In this document: one piece after another, positions 41,856-48,998 of the stretch
How the letters are laid out: every line of letters begins with the position of its first letter
How positions within the stretch are numbered: position 1 is the stretch's first letter
DNA from: Chitinophagales bacterium
Lineage (GTDB): Bacteria > Bacteroidota > Bacteroidia > Chitinophagales > JADIYW01
Direction of reading: 5' to 3'
Assembly (NCBI GenBank): GCA_017984135.1
Contig: JAGNZZ010000002.1
Coordinates: 117,750 to 166,747, forward strand
Length of the DNA stretch: 48,998 bases
Program-made: the position numbers and the translations under genes
The notes under the pieces: model-generated
Seen by the model: only the letters and a program-made list of their open reading frames with translations
Told to the model about the DNA's origin: nothing
The model's database searches: none

Positions 41856-43050
41856 TTAAAACATGTACTTGAATGTAGAAAAATAAATACAAATTAAATA
41901 CAATTCCTACAATAGAAAACAATAAAATGGAAGTATAAAATTGTCCAAAAAATCCACCAATAAGAAGGGCGCTGATTCTGCAAACAAGCAATACTATATT
42001 GTATTTAAATTCAAATTTAAGTTTGAATTTGATATCTAAAATACTGGAAATAGGCGATGCTAACAAGCCTGAAAAGTACCATAAAATAAGGTATTGTGCT
42101 ATTTTTCCAGCTTCTTTCCATTCATTACCAAATAGAAACTGAAAGATGCTTTCTCCCAAAAATATAAAAATAAATGTTGGTATAATTCCAATTGCAAATG
42201 TGATAAAACTTATTTTCTTTACATTAGATTTTAATGCTGTATTGTTTAATTCAGACGCTTTTTTAAAAAAAATTAAACTTAATGCATTGCTATACATTCC
42301 GGTTGGTGCATTTAATAATCTTGTTGCGTACGAATACAATCCAACCCATTGTGCTGAAAAAAATGCAGCCAATACAATTGGTACGCTATTTCTTGAGATA
42401 TTATTAACTAAGGAAGACCATGTTCCAAATTTTGGAAATTGATCGTAGGTTTTCCAATTTTTTTTTAACTGTTCCAGGTCGAATTTAAATACGATAAATC
42501 GACAGGAATAGATGGTTGCAATCAATATTCCAAAAGTAAATCCTATGATAAGCGCATGGTTGATTTTTTGTTGTGCAAGAACGAGTGTAGTCGATGCCGT
42601 GAATAATACTTGCAAAATTCTGAACACATTGATGTCGCCATATTTTTCTTGCTTGTTTAGTAATACTAAAATAGGTTGATGTATGCCATACATTAAAAGT
42701 ACGAAAGGAATTAAAGCATACATTTTTGGAATAAAAAATAAGAATGATGCAGTAATTAAAAATGCGAAAAGTGAACCTAAAACAGCAACATGAATAGCTG
42801 AAATGGCAATTTTCTCGGCAATTTCCACCGTTTTTCCAAGCATAACAGCAATGTCTAATTTTGCATTTATAATTTCAGATAAAATGAATACGATTGAAAT
42901 AAATATTCCAAATTCTGCAAATTCTACTGCAGAAATATATATTGGTAATATTAGTGAGAATAAAAAATTGACAAGTTGGACAAACGCTAATCCTGCAATT
43001 AATTTCGAAAAATTGGATACACTTTTTATGTTGACGGATGCGCGTTTCAT
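41827..43050 (-). CDS. Oligosaccharide flippase (Wzx/MOP-type)
   Basis: A 407-residue polytopic membrane protein with about ten to twelve helices and the MOP-superfamily look: FVQLVNFLFSLILPIYISAV near the start, a lipid-linked saccharide exporter pattern NSVPIVLAAFFSAQWVGLYS, and repeated amphipathic helices. It should carry lipid-linked glycans across the inner membrane. Other polysaccharide genes are not next to it apart from the asparagine-synthase-like gene. Start at 43050 gives a basic N-terminus before helix one. Its end overlaps the next gene. Confidence 0.82.
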   Translation of the reverse strand: MKRASVNIKSVSNFSKLIAGLAFVQLVNFLFSLILPIYISAVEFAEFGIFISIVFILSEIINAKLDIAVMLGKTVEIAEKIAISAIHVAVLGSLFAFLITASFLFFIPKMYALIPFVLLMYGIHQPILVLLNKQEKYGDINVFRILQVLFTASTTLVLAQQKINHALIIGFTFGILIATIYSCRFIVFKFDLEQLKKNWKTYDQFPKFGTWSSLVNNISRNSVPIVLAAFFSAQWVGLYSYATRLLNAPTGMYSNALSLIFFKKASELNNTALKSNVKKISFITFAIGIIPTFIFIFLGESIFQFLFGNEWKEAGKIAQYLILWYFSGLLASPISSILDIKFKLKFEFKYNIVLLVCRISALLIGGFFGQFYTSILLFSIVGIVFNLYLFFYIQVHVLNDDSTKIRA

Positions 43051-43067
43051 CCTTGCTAAGTTACAAT

Positions 43068-43604
43068 TTATTTATTAGCATCTTGTTGGGTGTTTGTTGG
43101 TGTATTTGTATTTTGTTTCTCCGGCGAAGACATGATGTCTTTTAGTGTAAAATATTCGTATTGGTCAATTTTTACTTTTACTGGAATAAAACCCAATGCT
43201 TTTACTTTAATATAACCTTTGTAATCAACTCTGATTTTTTTGCCCATTAATATCATTTTGGTGCCTTCCGTAAAAAACTTAGTCACTGTTGCTCCTGTTT
43301 TTACATCGATATTTAATGGTAAATCAAATGCACTTTCTTTTTTTATTTTTATTTTATCATCGGCTTCAGTTATGGTACCTAACTTTTTATCGCCAATAAA
43401 TACATCAATTAAAATTTCATCAATGGTTACTTTTGCTTTGTATGGATTGTATATTACAGCGGTGATGCCTAATCCGATTTGTTTTAGTGAGAAATTCTCA
43501 ACTTTAAAATCTTTAGTTTTTACTAAATATGGTTCTTCGTCATTTTTTGCATTTACTTCAGTAAATGAACTCAAAAAAAGAATTAATAAGTAAATATATT
43601 TCAT
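43068..43604 (-). CDS. LEA14-like (water stress/WHy) secreted protein, copy 2
   Basis: A 178-residue protein with a signal peptide (about 1-20, ending VNA) and an LEA type-2 (WHy-like) beta-sandwich: VENFSLKQIGLGITAVIYNP, then VFIGDKKLGTITEAD and INVKTGATV-like strands. This family is not enzymatic. It resembles the next gene upstream in length (both 178 residues) and layout and is a probable paralogue. The C-terminus is Thr/Asn-rich. It is 3 bases after that gene and 17 bases before the flippase gene. Confidence 0.75.
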   Translation of the reverse strand: MKYIYLLILFLSSFTEVNAKNDEEPYLVKTKDFKVENFSLKQIGLGITAVIYNPYKAKVTIDEILIDVFIGDKKLGTITEADDKIKIKKESAFDLPLNIDVKTGATVTKFFTEGTKMILMGKKIRVDYKGYIKVKALGFIPVKVKIDQYEYFTLKDIMSSPEKQNTNTPTNTQQDANK

Positions 43605-43607
43605 GCG

Positions 43608-44135
43608 TTAGTCTTGCTTGTTTTTTCGCTCTTCACGTTTTCGTTTTCGTTCTTCTTTTCTGTCTTCCCGTTTCTCTACTCGTTCTTCTTTTTTAGTTAG
43701 ATATTCGTACGTTTCAGCATATTTTACTTTAGTTGCAACATCTTCACCTTTCGCATTTTTTAAAGTTAAATCACCTAATAATTGAATGGCATACGTTGTG
43801 GCTGGTTCATGATTTTCTAAAATAAATGCTTTCGTTTCATACGAATATTTTATAGGAATAGAAAACTCTGAATTGGGTTGTATCACTTTGTCTGATTTGC
43901 TTACTATGGTGCCAACATCTTTTCCATCAATGGAGAAATCCAAAACTAAATCTTTTAAATGAAATTCTTCTTTTGATATATTCATGAAAACGGCTGTTGC
44001 TCGCAATGTGGCATTTTCCTTTTGTAGATTGCCTAATTCTAGATTGACCAGTTTTTTAAACTCTATAGTTTTCTTTTCTGTTTGACAAGCTGTGAATAAA
44101 ATAAAAACTAAGCAATACAATACGATTTTTTTCAT
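43608..44135 (-). CDS. LEA14-like lipoprotein, copy 1, with charged tail
   Basis: A 175-residue protein. The lipobox LFTAC after a short signal peptide marks a lipoprotein. The beta-sandwich core (VNLELGNLQKENATLRATAV, FSIDGKDVGTIVSKSD) is that of the LEA type-2 fold. The last 30 residues are almost all Lys, Arg and Glu (KKEERVEKREDRKEERKRKR). I start it at the ATG at 44135 because the upstream MKKM adds only three codons. First gene of the five-gene minus operon. Confidence 0.75.
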   Translation of the reverse strand: MKKIVLYCLVFILFTACQTEKKTIEFKKLVNLELGNLQKENATLRATAVFMNISKEEFHLKDLVLDFSIDGKDVGTIVSKSDKVIQPNSEFSIPIKYSYETKAFILENHEPATTYAIQLLGDLTLKNAKGEDVATKVKYAETYEYLTKKEERVEKREDRKEERKRKREERKNKQD

Positions 44136-44155
44136 TTTTTTCATTGATTTAAATG

Positions 44156-44163
44156 CAAATGTA
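44156..44163 (-). promoter_or_regulatory. -7 element of the LEA14/flippase operon
   Basis: TACATTTG on the minus strand matches TAnnTTTG and ends 20 bases before the ATG at 44135. No matching -33 was found. Confidence 0.4.
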
Positions 44164-44274
44164 TTTAATCTAATTTGCTTATTTTTAGTTTTAATTATTT
44201 TTCACATTAATATAAATATCAAAAAGCTTACCAAACTAATGCTCAATTTTTAAAATTAGAAAATAGATGATTGT

Positions 44275-45048
44275 TTACCAACTTCCTGAGCTTCCACCAC
44301 CACCAAAACTTCCGCCACCAAAACCACCAAAACCGCCACTGCTGCTGCTGCTACCACTGCTCCAAGAGCTGCCACTGCTTCCACTCGTCCATGTCCAGCC
44401 ACCACCACCAATAGATACAGTTGACTTTCCTGAGAAAATAATTGAAAGCACAATGATGAATATAAAGGCAAATACTATAATAAATACCCAATCCGGCATT
44501 TTGTCAACCGCTGAATTACTGGAACTATAGCTGGTGGATTCGTAGTTGCCTTCTAGCTGCGCAATGATTCGATTGCAGGCTTCATCAATGCCTTGAAAAT
44601 ATTGTCCTTGTTTAAAGGCTGGTACAATTAGTTGATCGATAATTTCTTTGCTTTCGTAATCCGTAATAGAACTTTCTAAACCATAGCCAATTTCAATATC
44701 TACTTTTCTATCATTTTTAGATACTAAAATAAGAATGCCATTGTTTTTATCTTTTTGTCCAATTCCCCAACTTCTACCTAAACGCAACGCATAATCACTA
44801 ATATCATAATCGCCGATATTATTCACCGTAACAACACAAATTTGTGTGGAAGTTGAATCGTTATAGGCGACCAATTTGTCTTCTAAATTCTGACAATTGG
44901 ATACACTAAACATTTCCGCATAATCATTGACTAATTTTGGAGGTTGAGGTGGCAATGGTATGCCTTCATTATCCACGACTTGAGCAAAAGCAAATGCATG
45001 AAAAATAATTCCAAAGATTAAGAATATTTTATTCAAATGAAATTTCAT
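44275..45048 (-). CDS. TPM-domain membrane protein with Gly/Ser-rich tail
   Basis: A 257-residue protein: signal peptide (about 1-22, ending FAFAQ), TPM domain (VNDYAEMFSVSNCQNLEDKL, YALRLGRSWGIGQKDKNNGI, VSKNDRKVDIEIGYGLESSI), a membrane helix near 190-210 (WVFIIVFAFIFIIVLSIIF), and a tail of Gly and Ser ending SGGFGGFGGGSFGGG. This is the YgcG/Rhomboid-associated arrangement with a flexible tail, function unknown. It overlaps the second TPM gene by 20 bases. Last gene of the lemA operon. Confidence 0.87.
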   Translation of the reverse strand: MKFHLNKIFLIFGIIFHAFAFAQVVDNEGIPLPPQPPKLVNDYAEMFSVSNCQNLEDKLVAYNDSTSTQICVVTVNNIGDYDISDYALRLGRSWGIGQKDKNNGILILVSKNDRKVDIEIGYGLESSITDYESKEIIDQLIVPAFKQGQYFQGIDEACNRIIAQLEGNYESTSYSSSNSAVDKMPDWVFIIVFAFIFIIVLSIIFSGKSTVSIGGGGWTWTSGSSGSSWSSGSSSSSGGFGGFGGGSFGGGGSSGSW

Positions 45049-45469
45049 CCGATAGTTCGTTTTTAGTTAAATTGTTAATATCAGGAAATTGAATGGCTAA
45101 CGTTTTTCCTATTGTTTCAATAGCATTTTGTATAGCAAAAATAGGAGTATTGTTCATGAAATCTAGATGCATTTTATAGGAAATGTCTTTCCAAAAATCA
45201 GCATCTACTTTTTTATGGATGGCTTCGTCTCCAATAATAGCAAATTGTTTATCGACAACAGCAATGTATATCAACACGCCATTTCGAAACACAGTCTTGT
45301 CCATATTTAAATGATGAAAAACCTTTACCGCTCGATCCATGACATCTTCATCACAACGATCATCAATATGTATTCTTATTTCAGCACTCGTATTGGCTTC
45401 AAATTTTCGAATAGATTTAACGAGTTCATCTTTTTCTACATCCGATAAAAAGTTTTTTGCTGATGCCAT
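45029..45469 (-). CDS. TPM-domain protein
   Basis: A 146-residue protein consisting of one TPM domain (VEKDELVKSIRKFEANTSAE, IRIHIDDRCDEDVMDRAVKV, VLIYIAVVDKQFAIIGDEAI) with no clear signal peptide or membrane helix. Its ATG overlaps the lemA stop (TAATG), which implies translational coupling, and its end overlaps the next gene by 20 bases. Confidence 0.85.
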   Translation of the reverse strand: MASAKNFLSDVEKDELVKSIRKFEANTSAEIRIHIDDRCDEDVMDRAVKVFHHLNMDKTVFRNGVLIYIAVVDKQFAIIGDEAIHKKVDADFWKDISYKMHLDFMNNTPIFAIQNAIETIGKTLAIQFPDINNLTKNELSDEISFE

Positions 45470-46050
45470 TAGTCAAAATTTACTTTTGGTGCTTTTTCTG
45501 AACCTACATCCGCTTTAAATGGTTCCCGTTTTTTAAATCCAAATACATTTGCCACGATGTTGGATGGAAAGGATCGAACTTGTGTGTTATAAGATTGAAC
45601 AGCAGCATTATAATCTCTTCGTGCTACATTAATTCTGTTTTCGGTTCTTTCTAATTCATTCATCAAGTTCTCAAACGCTTGCGTAGCTTTTAAATTCGGA
45701 TATTGTTCAGCCACCACTAATAATCTAGATAATGCACCACTCAGCTGGCTTTGTGCTTGTTGGAATTTTGCCATGTTTTCCGGAGTAATATCATCCGCTT
45801 TTAATTGAATAGACGTTGCTTTTGAACGTGCTTCGATTACAGCGGTTAATGTTTCTTTTTCAAATTTCGCTTCACCTTTTACCGTTTCTACTAAATTTCC
45901 AATTAAATCAGCTCTGCGTTGATACGACGCTTCTACATCTGCCCAAGCTTTAGTGACTGTTTCGTCGCCCGAAACTAATGTGTTGTAAGAACAACTAGGT
46001 AACAAAAAAGTACTTGTTATAACAAGTAATAAATAAATAGAATTTTTCAT
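45469..46050 (-). CDS. lemA: LemA-family lipoprotein
   Basis: A 193-residue LemA protein. A signal peptide with lipobox LLPSC is followed by the helical LemA core: VTKAWADVEASYQRRADLIG, NLVETVKGEAKFEKETLTAV, FQQAQSQLSGALSRLLVVAE and TENRINVARRDYNAAVQSYN. LemA and TPM genes are often found together and are thought to act in membrane quality control or peptide export. First gene of the three-gene unit. Confidence 0.93.
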   Translation of the reverse strand: MKNSIYLLLVITSTFLLPSCSYNTLVSGDETVTKAWADVEASYQRRADLIGNLVETVKGEAKFEKETLTAVIEARSKATSIQLKADDITPENMAKFQQAQSQLSGALSRLLVVAEQYPNLKATQAFENLMNELERTENRINVARRDYNAAVQSYNTQVRSFPSNIVANVFGFKKREPFKADVGSEKAPKVNFD

Positions 46051-46163
46051 TTGTTTTTATTTCTTGATTTAATTAAAGATAACAATTTTTTTGTTTTAGA
46101 AGTTCCAAATGTTGTTCGTAAATGAAATCATTTTTAAAATGAGATTTATTTACTCAAACTTAA

Positions 46164-46194
46164 TTTGCAGAAGAAAAATAAAAATGTATCTTTG
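46164..46194 (+). promoter_or_regulatory. Consensus promoter of initiator tRNA
   Basis: TTTG (46164-46167), 19-base spacer, TATCTTTG (46187-46194): a full match to the Bacteroidota -33/-7 consensus. The tRNA begins nine bases later. Confidence 0.85.
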
Positions 46195-46202
46195 CATCAT
46201 AT

Positions 46203-46275
<73 letters not shown>

Positions 46276-46276
46276 C

Positions 46277-46308
46277 AAAAAAAGCAACACATTTGTGTTG
46301 CTTTTTTT
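46277..46308. terminator. Bidirectional terminator after the tRNA
   Basis: A7, then GCAACACA and TGTGTTGC separated by two bases, then T7. It works in both directions and follows the tRNA by one base. Confidence 0.9.
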
Positions 46309-46600
46309 ATTTTAAGTTCAATTGATTCAAAGTTTATATCATGTTACCCAATAGTACTATTACTATTACCGTTTTTTTTTGATTTGTGTGATTCTTGGTC
46401 ATTTGATGTTATTTAGAAACAATTAATCAACCACATTCGAAGTCCTACTAAGTGTATCAAAACATGGTGGCGAATATTCAATGTTGCTTTGTATTGATTT
46501 TCTACCATAAAAAGAAGAATCTATTTTATTTTTTTTACGTATTTTTATTTCGGAAAAATTGACAAGGATTTTTTTGTAAAAATTTAGAACACCTTTTTTT
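46309..46600. other. Intergenic region, no gene seen
   Basis: Nearly 300 bases between the tRNA terminator and era. An AT-rich inverted repeat (AATAGTA, CTAT, TACTATT at 46350-46367) is followed after four bases by a long T run; it does not form a good terminator. I see no ORF or RNA gene. It should contain the era promoter, but I could not identify it. Confidence 0.6.
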
Positions 46601-47485
46601 ATGAACCATAAAGCAGGCTATGCCAATATTTTGGGCAAACCCAATGTTGGCAAATCAACATTAATGAACGCATTAGTAGGTGAGCGCGTTTCTATTATTA
46701 CTTCCAAAGCTCAAACTACACGTCATCGAATTTTAGGAATCGTAAATGGCAATGATTTCCAAATTGTTTTTTCTGATTTGCCAGGAATCATAAAGCCTTC
46801 CTATAAAATGCAGGAATCGATGATGGATTTTGTGAAAACATCCTTAGAAGATGCTGATATTTTTATTTATTTAGTTCAAATAGGCGATAAACCAGATAAA
46901 CAACCTGATGAATATTCTAAAATTAAAAACATGAATATTCCAGTCGTTTTACTCTTGAATAAAATGGATATTGCGGAACATGATGAAGTGGAACTTGAAC
47001 GCCAACTTTGGCAAGATGATTTTCCACAAGCAAAAGTAATTCCATTCTCTGCAAAGTTCAATTGGAATTTAGAAACATTAATGAATTCATTAGTGACTCA
47101 ATTGCCGGAAAGTGAACCTTATTTTGATAAGGAAAACTGGACAGACAGACCAGAACGCTTTTTTGTAACGGAAGTTATACGAGAAAAAATATTACTCAAT
47201 TATAAACAAGAAATTCCATACAGTTGCGAAGTGGTTTGTTCTTATTTTATGGAAGATGGTGACATCATTAAAATTTCGGTTGAGATTTATGTAGAACGTG
47301 AAAGTCAAAAACCTATTTTAATAGGTAAAGGTGGTGAAATGCTGAAAAAAGTGGGCTCAGAAGCGCGCAAGGATTTAGAGAAGTTTTTTGGTAAAAAAAT
47401 ATTTTTAGAAACCCATGTTCGTGTATCCGAAAATTGGCGAAATAACGATTCAATGCTTCGTAAATTTGGTTATCGTGATTATTAA
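46601..47485 (+). CDS. era: GTPase Era
   Basis: A 294-residue GTPase that binds 16S rRNA and aids 30S assembly. G1 is GKPNVGKSTLMN, G2 region TRHRILGIV, G3 SDLPGI, G4 NKMD, G5 near PFSAK. The C-terminal KH domain includes PILIGKGGEMLKKVGSEARK and ends with LETHVRVSENWRNNDSMLRK. Length and motifs are standard. Single gene followed by der about 150 bases on. Confidence 0.97.
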   Translation: MNHKAGYANILGKPNVGKSTLMNALVGERVSIITSKAQTTRHRILGIVNGNDFQIVFSDLPGIIKPSYKMQESMMDFVKTSLEDADIFIYLVQIGDKPDKQPDEYSKIKNMNIPVVLLLNKMDIAEHDEVELERQLWQDDFPQAKVIPFSAKFNWNLETLMNSLVTQLPESEPYFDKENWTDRPERFFVTEVIREKILLNYKQEIPYSCEVVCSYFMEDGDIIKISVEIYVERESQKPILIGKGGEMLKKVGSEARKDLEKFFGKKIFLETHVRVSENWRNNDSMLRKFGYRDY

Positions 47486-47591
47486 CTTAAATGGAGCATA
47501 AGTATTTAAAATCATGACTTAACCCTTTCATTATGTAGCTTACATTTAATTAAATAAATGTTTCTTTAGTTATAAGCTTACTTTTTAATTG

Positions 47592-47599
47592 TACCTTTG
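47592..47599 (+). promoter_or_regulatory. -7 element of der
   Basis: TACCTTTG matches TAnnTTTG and ends 32 bases before the der GTG. The -33 box is not clear. Confidence 0.5.
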
Positions 47600-47631
47600 C
47601 ATTTTATTTTTTAAGTTAAAAAATTTTCATT

Positions 47632-48945
47632 GTGAGTTATACTATTGCTATCATTGGACGTCCAAATGTTGGGAAATCCACATTTTTTAATCGCCTTTTA
47701 GAAGAACGCAAAGCGATTACAGACGATTTTAGTGGTGTTACTCGAGACCGTCAATATGGGATTTCTACTTGGAATGGCAAAACATTCAATGTTATTGACA
47801 CCGGCGGATTTGTATCGCATACAGATGATATCTTTGAAAAAGCCATTCGCTCACAAGTACGTTTAGCTATACAAGAAGCCGATTTGATGGTTTTAATGGT
47901 TGATGTTACCACCGGAATCACAGACCTTGACGAATCCTTAACGCAAGAACTTAGAAAATCGAAAAAACCAGTCATTGTTGCTGTCAATAAAGTAGATAAT
48001 ACCGAACGTTCGTATGCAGCTAATGAGTTTTATTCCTTAGGAATTGAACATGTATTTGCATTGTCATCCATGAGTGGAAGTGGTACCGGTGAAATTTTAG
48101 ATTTTATTACCGAACAAATTCCGGAAGATATTGAAGATGCAGTTGATATTTATGCCAATTTACCTAAAATTGCCATAGTAGGACAACCCAATGCCGGAAA
48201 ATCAACGCTAGTAAATGCTTTAGTGGGTGAAGAACGAAATATTGTGACAGAAATTGCAGGCACTACACGCGATTCAATTCATACACATTACAATTTATAT
48301 GGCAAAGAATTTTTATTAATTGATACGGCCGGTATTCGAAAGAAAAATAAAGTACACGAAGATTTAGAATTTTATTCTGTAATTAGAGCGGTAAAAGCCA
48401 TTGAAGAATCAGATGTATGTATTTTATTGATAGATGCTATTGCCGGAATTGAATTACAGGATTTGAAAATTTTTGGTATTATTGAACAACGTAAAAGAGG
48501 CGTCGTTATTTTAGTGAATAAATGGGATGCCATTGAGAAAGATTCTAAAACGATGTTAGAATTTGAAAAGAAGATAAAGGAAAAAATTGCCCCTTTTACC
48601 GATGTTCCTATTGTATTTGTTTCTGCTCTAGAAAAACAACGTATTTATCAAGCCATTGATAAAGTAATGGAAGTGTATAACAATAAACAAATTAAAGTGC
48701 CAACGCATAAATTAAATGAAATTATGTTGGCTGAAATTGAAAAATACGGACCACCGGCTTATCGTGGTGAATATATTAAGATTAAATATGTTCAGCAATT
48801 GCCAAGCACCACGCCATCTTTTGCTTTTTTCTGTAATCATCCGGATTATATTCGTGATGCTTACCGCAATTATTTAGAAAATAGAATGCGTGAAAATTTT
48901 TCGTTGAGTGGTGTGCCTATCAATATTTTCTTTCGAAAAAAATAA
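47632..48945 (+). CDS. der: GTPase Der (EngA), ribosome assembly
   Basis: A 437-residue GTPase with two G domains in tandem and a KH-like C-terminal domain; it acts in 50S subunit assembly. First domain: GRPNVGKSTFFNRL, DTGGF, NKVD. Second domain: GQPNAGKSTLVNAL near residue 182, DTAGIRKKNKV, NKWD. The C-terminal part has YVQQLPSTTPSFAFFCNHPD and ends with VPINIFFRKK. It starts with GTG; the P-loop follows eight residues later as in other Der proteins. About 50 bases remain to the window end. Confidence 0.97.
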   Translation: MSYTIAIIGRPNVGKSTFFNRLLEERKAITDDFSGVTRDRQYGISTWNGKTFNVIDTGGFVSHTDDIFEKAIRSQVRLAIQEADLMVLMVDVTTGITDLDESLTQELRKSKKPVIVAVNKVDNTERSYAANEFYSLGIEHVFALSSMSGSGTGEILDFITEQIPEDIEDAVDIYANLPKIAIVGQPNAGKSTLVNALVGEERNIVTEIAGTTRDSIHTHYNLYGKEFLLIDTAGIRKKNKVHEDLEFYSVIRAVKAIEESDVCILLIDAIAGIELQDLKIFGIIEQRKRGVVILVNKWDAIEKDSKTMLEFEKKIKEKIAPFTDVPIVFVSALEKQRIYQAIDKVMEVYNNKQIKVPTHKLNEIMLAEIEKYGPPAYRGEYIKIKYVQQLPSTTPSFAFFCNHPDYIRDAYRNYLENRMRENFSLSGVPINIFFRKK

Positions 48946-48998
48946 GCCTAAGCATTTATAGTTTTTAACCAACCAATCCTACGCTCTAGCAAGTTTAG

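Noticed and set aside
44267..44530. Proline/leucine-rich ORF opposite the TPM gene
   Set aside because: It is the antisense of the Gly/Ser-rich tail of the TPM protein.
46350..46385. Inverted repeat followed by a T run downstream of the tRNA
   Set aside because: All-AT 7-bp stem, and four bases separate it from the T run; a strong terminator already lies at 46277-46308.

Overview
The window looks like chromosomal DNA of a member of the Bacteroidota (Bacteroidetes), possibly close to Chitinophagales or Saprospirales. The DNA is AT-rich. There are almost no Shine-Dalgarno sequences in front of genes, and many intergenic regions carry the Bacteroidota -7 element TAnnTTTG. The gene content also fits: DUF4476, DUF4783, DUF4377/META and PD40 proteins, GbsR-type and HTH-less TetR-type proteins, and LemA/TPM genes. 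I see no phage, plasmid, insertion sequence or CRISPR array. Most of the window is ordinary core genome with a few poorly characterised accessory genes.

Layout. 1-11.3 kb: the 3' end of a probable glycosyltransferase, a FemAB-like acyltransferase downstream of a prolyl oligopeptidase, acetyl-CoA synthetase, a small S4 RNA-binding protein, a cyclophilin, an Asn-rich DUF4476 protein, and dnaE with a VOC protein. 11.3-11.9 kb: a 650-base gap, the most structured non-coding stretch in the window. It holds a possible 23-codon ORF, an orphan intrinsic terminator on the minus strand, a 13-bp direct repeat with a 21-bp period, and a strong promoter next to the start codon of a GbsR-like regulator. 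12.4-15.7 kb: a minus-strand run of nadC, a lipid kinase, an SUI1 factor and a YkgJ Cys-cluster protein, plus DUF4783. 15.8-19.2 kb: gpmI, a lipoprotein and hisS. 19.2-22.6 kb: a membrane/SelL-like fusion, a secreted PA-IL-like protein, a DUF4377-META protein and a haem-binding protein.

22.5-25.5 kb: a polyprenyl synthetase divergent from a TetR-C-like protein without HTH and an ABC1/UbiB-family kinase-like protein, a possible isoprenoid-lipid cluster. 25.5-29.6 kb: a five-gene minus operon (TPR membrane protein, ribH, DUF1801, MBL hydrolase, TPR/PD40). 29.7-36.9 kb: recF with a DciA-like DUF721 gene, thioredoxin with its terminator, a DUF58 operon, a copper P-type ATPase and a lipoprotein. 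37-39.5 kb: YitT, a XerC/D recombinase and aroQ. 39.5-44.1 kb: a five-gene minus operon (two LEA14-like proteins, a polysaccharide flippase, an asparagine-synthase-like ATP pyrophosphatase without the amidotransferase Cys, and a secreted protein). 44.3-46.1 kb: lemA with two TPM-domain genes. 46.2-48.9 kb: initiator tRNA-Met with a textbook promoter and terminator, then the GTPases era and der.

No clearly new multi-gene system stands out. The best candidates for follow-up are the structured 11.6-11.9 kb locus, the TetR-C/ABC1/prenyl-synthase cluster, the membrane-SelL fusion, and three promoters whose -7 element nearly touches the start codon, which suggests leaderless mRNAs. Functions are judged from protein sequence by eye; no database search was run.
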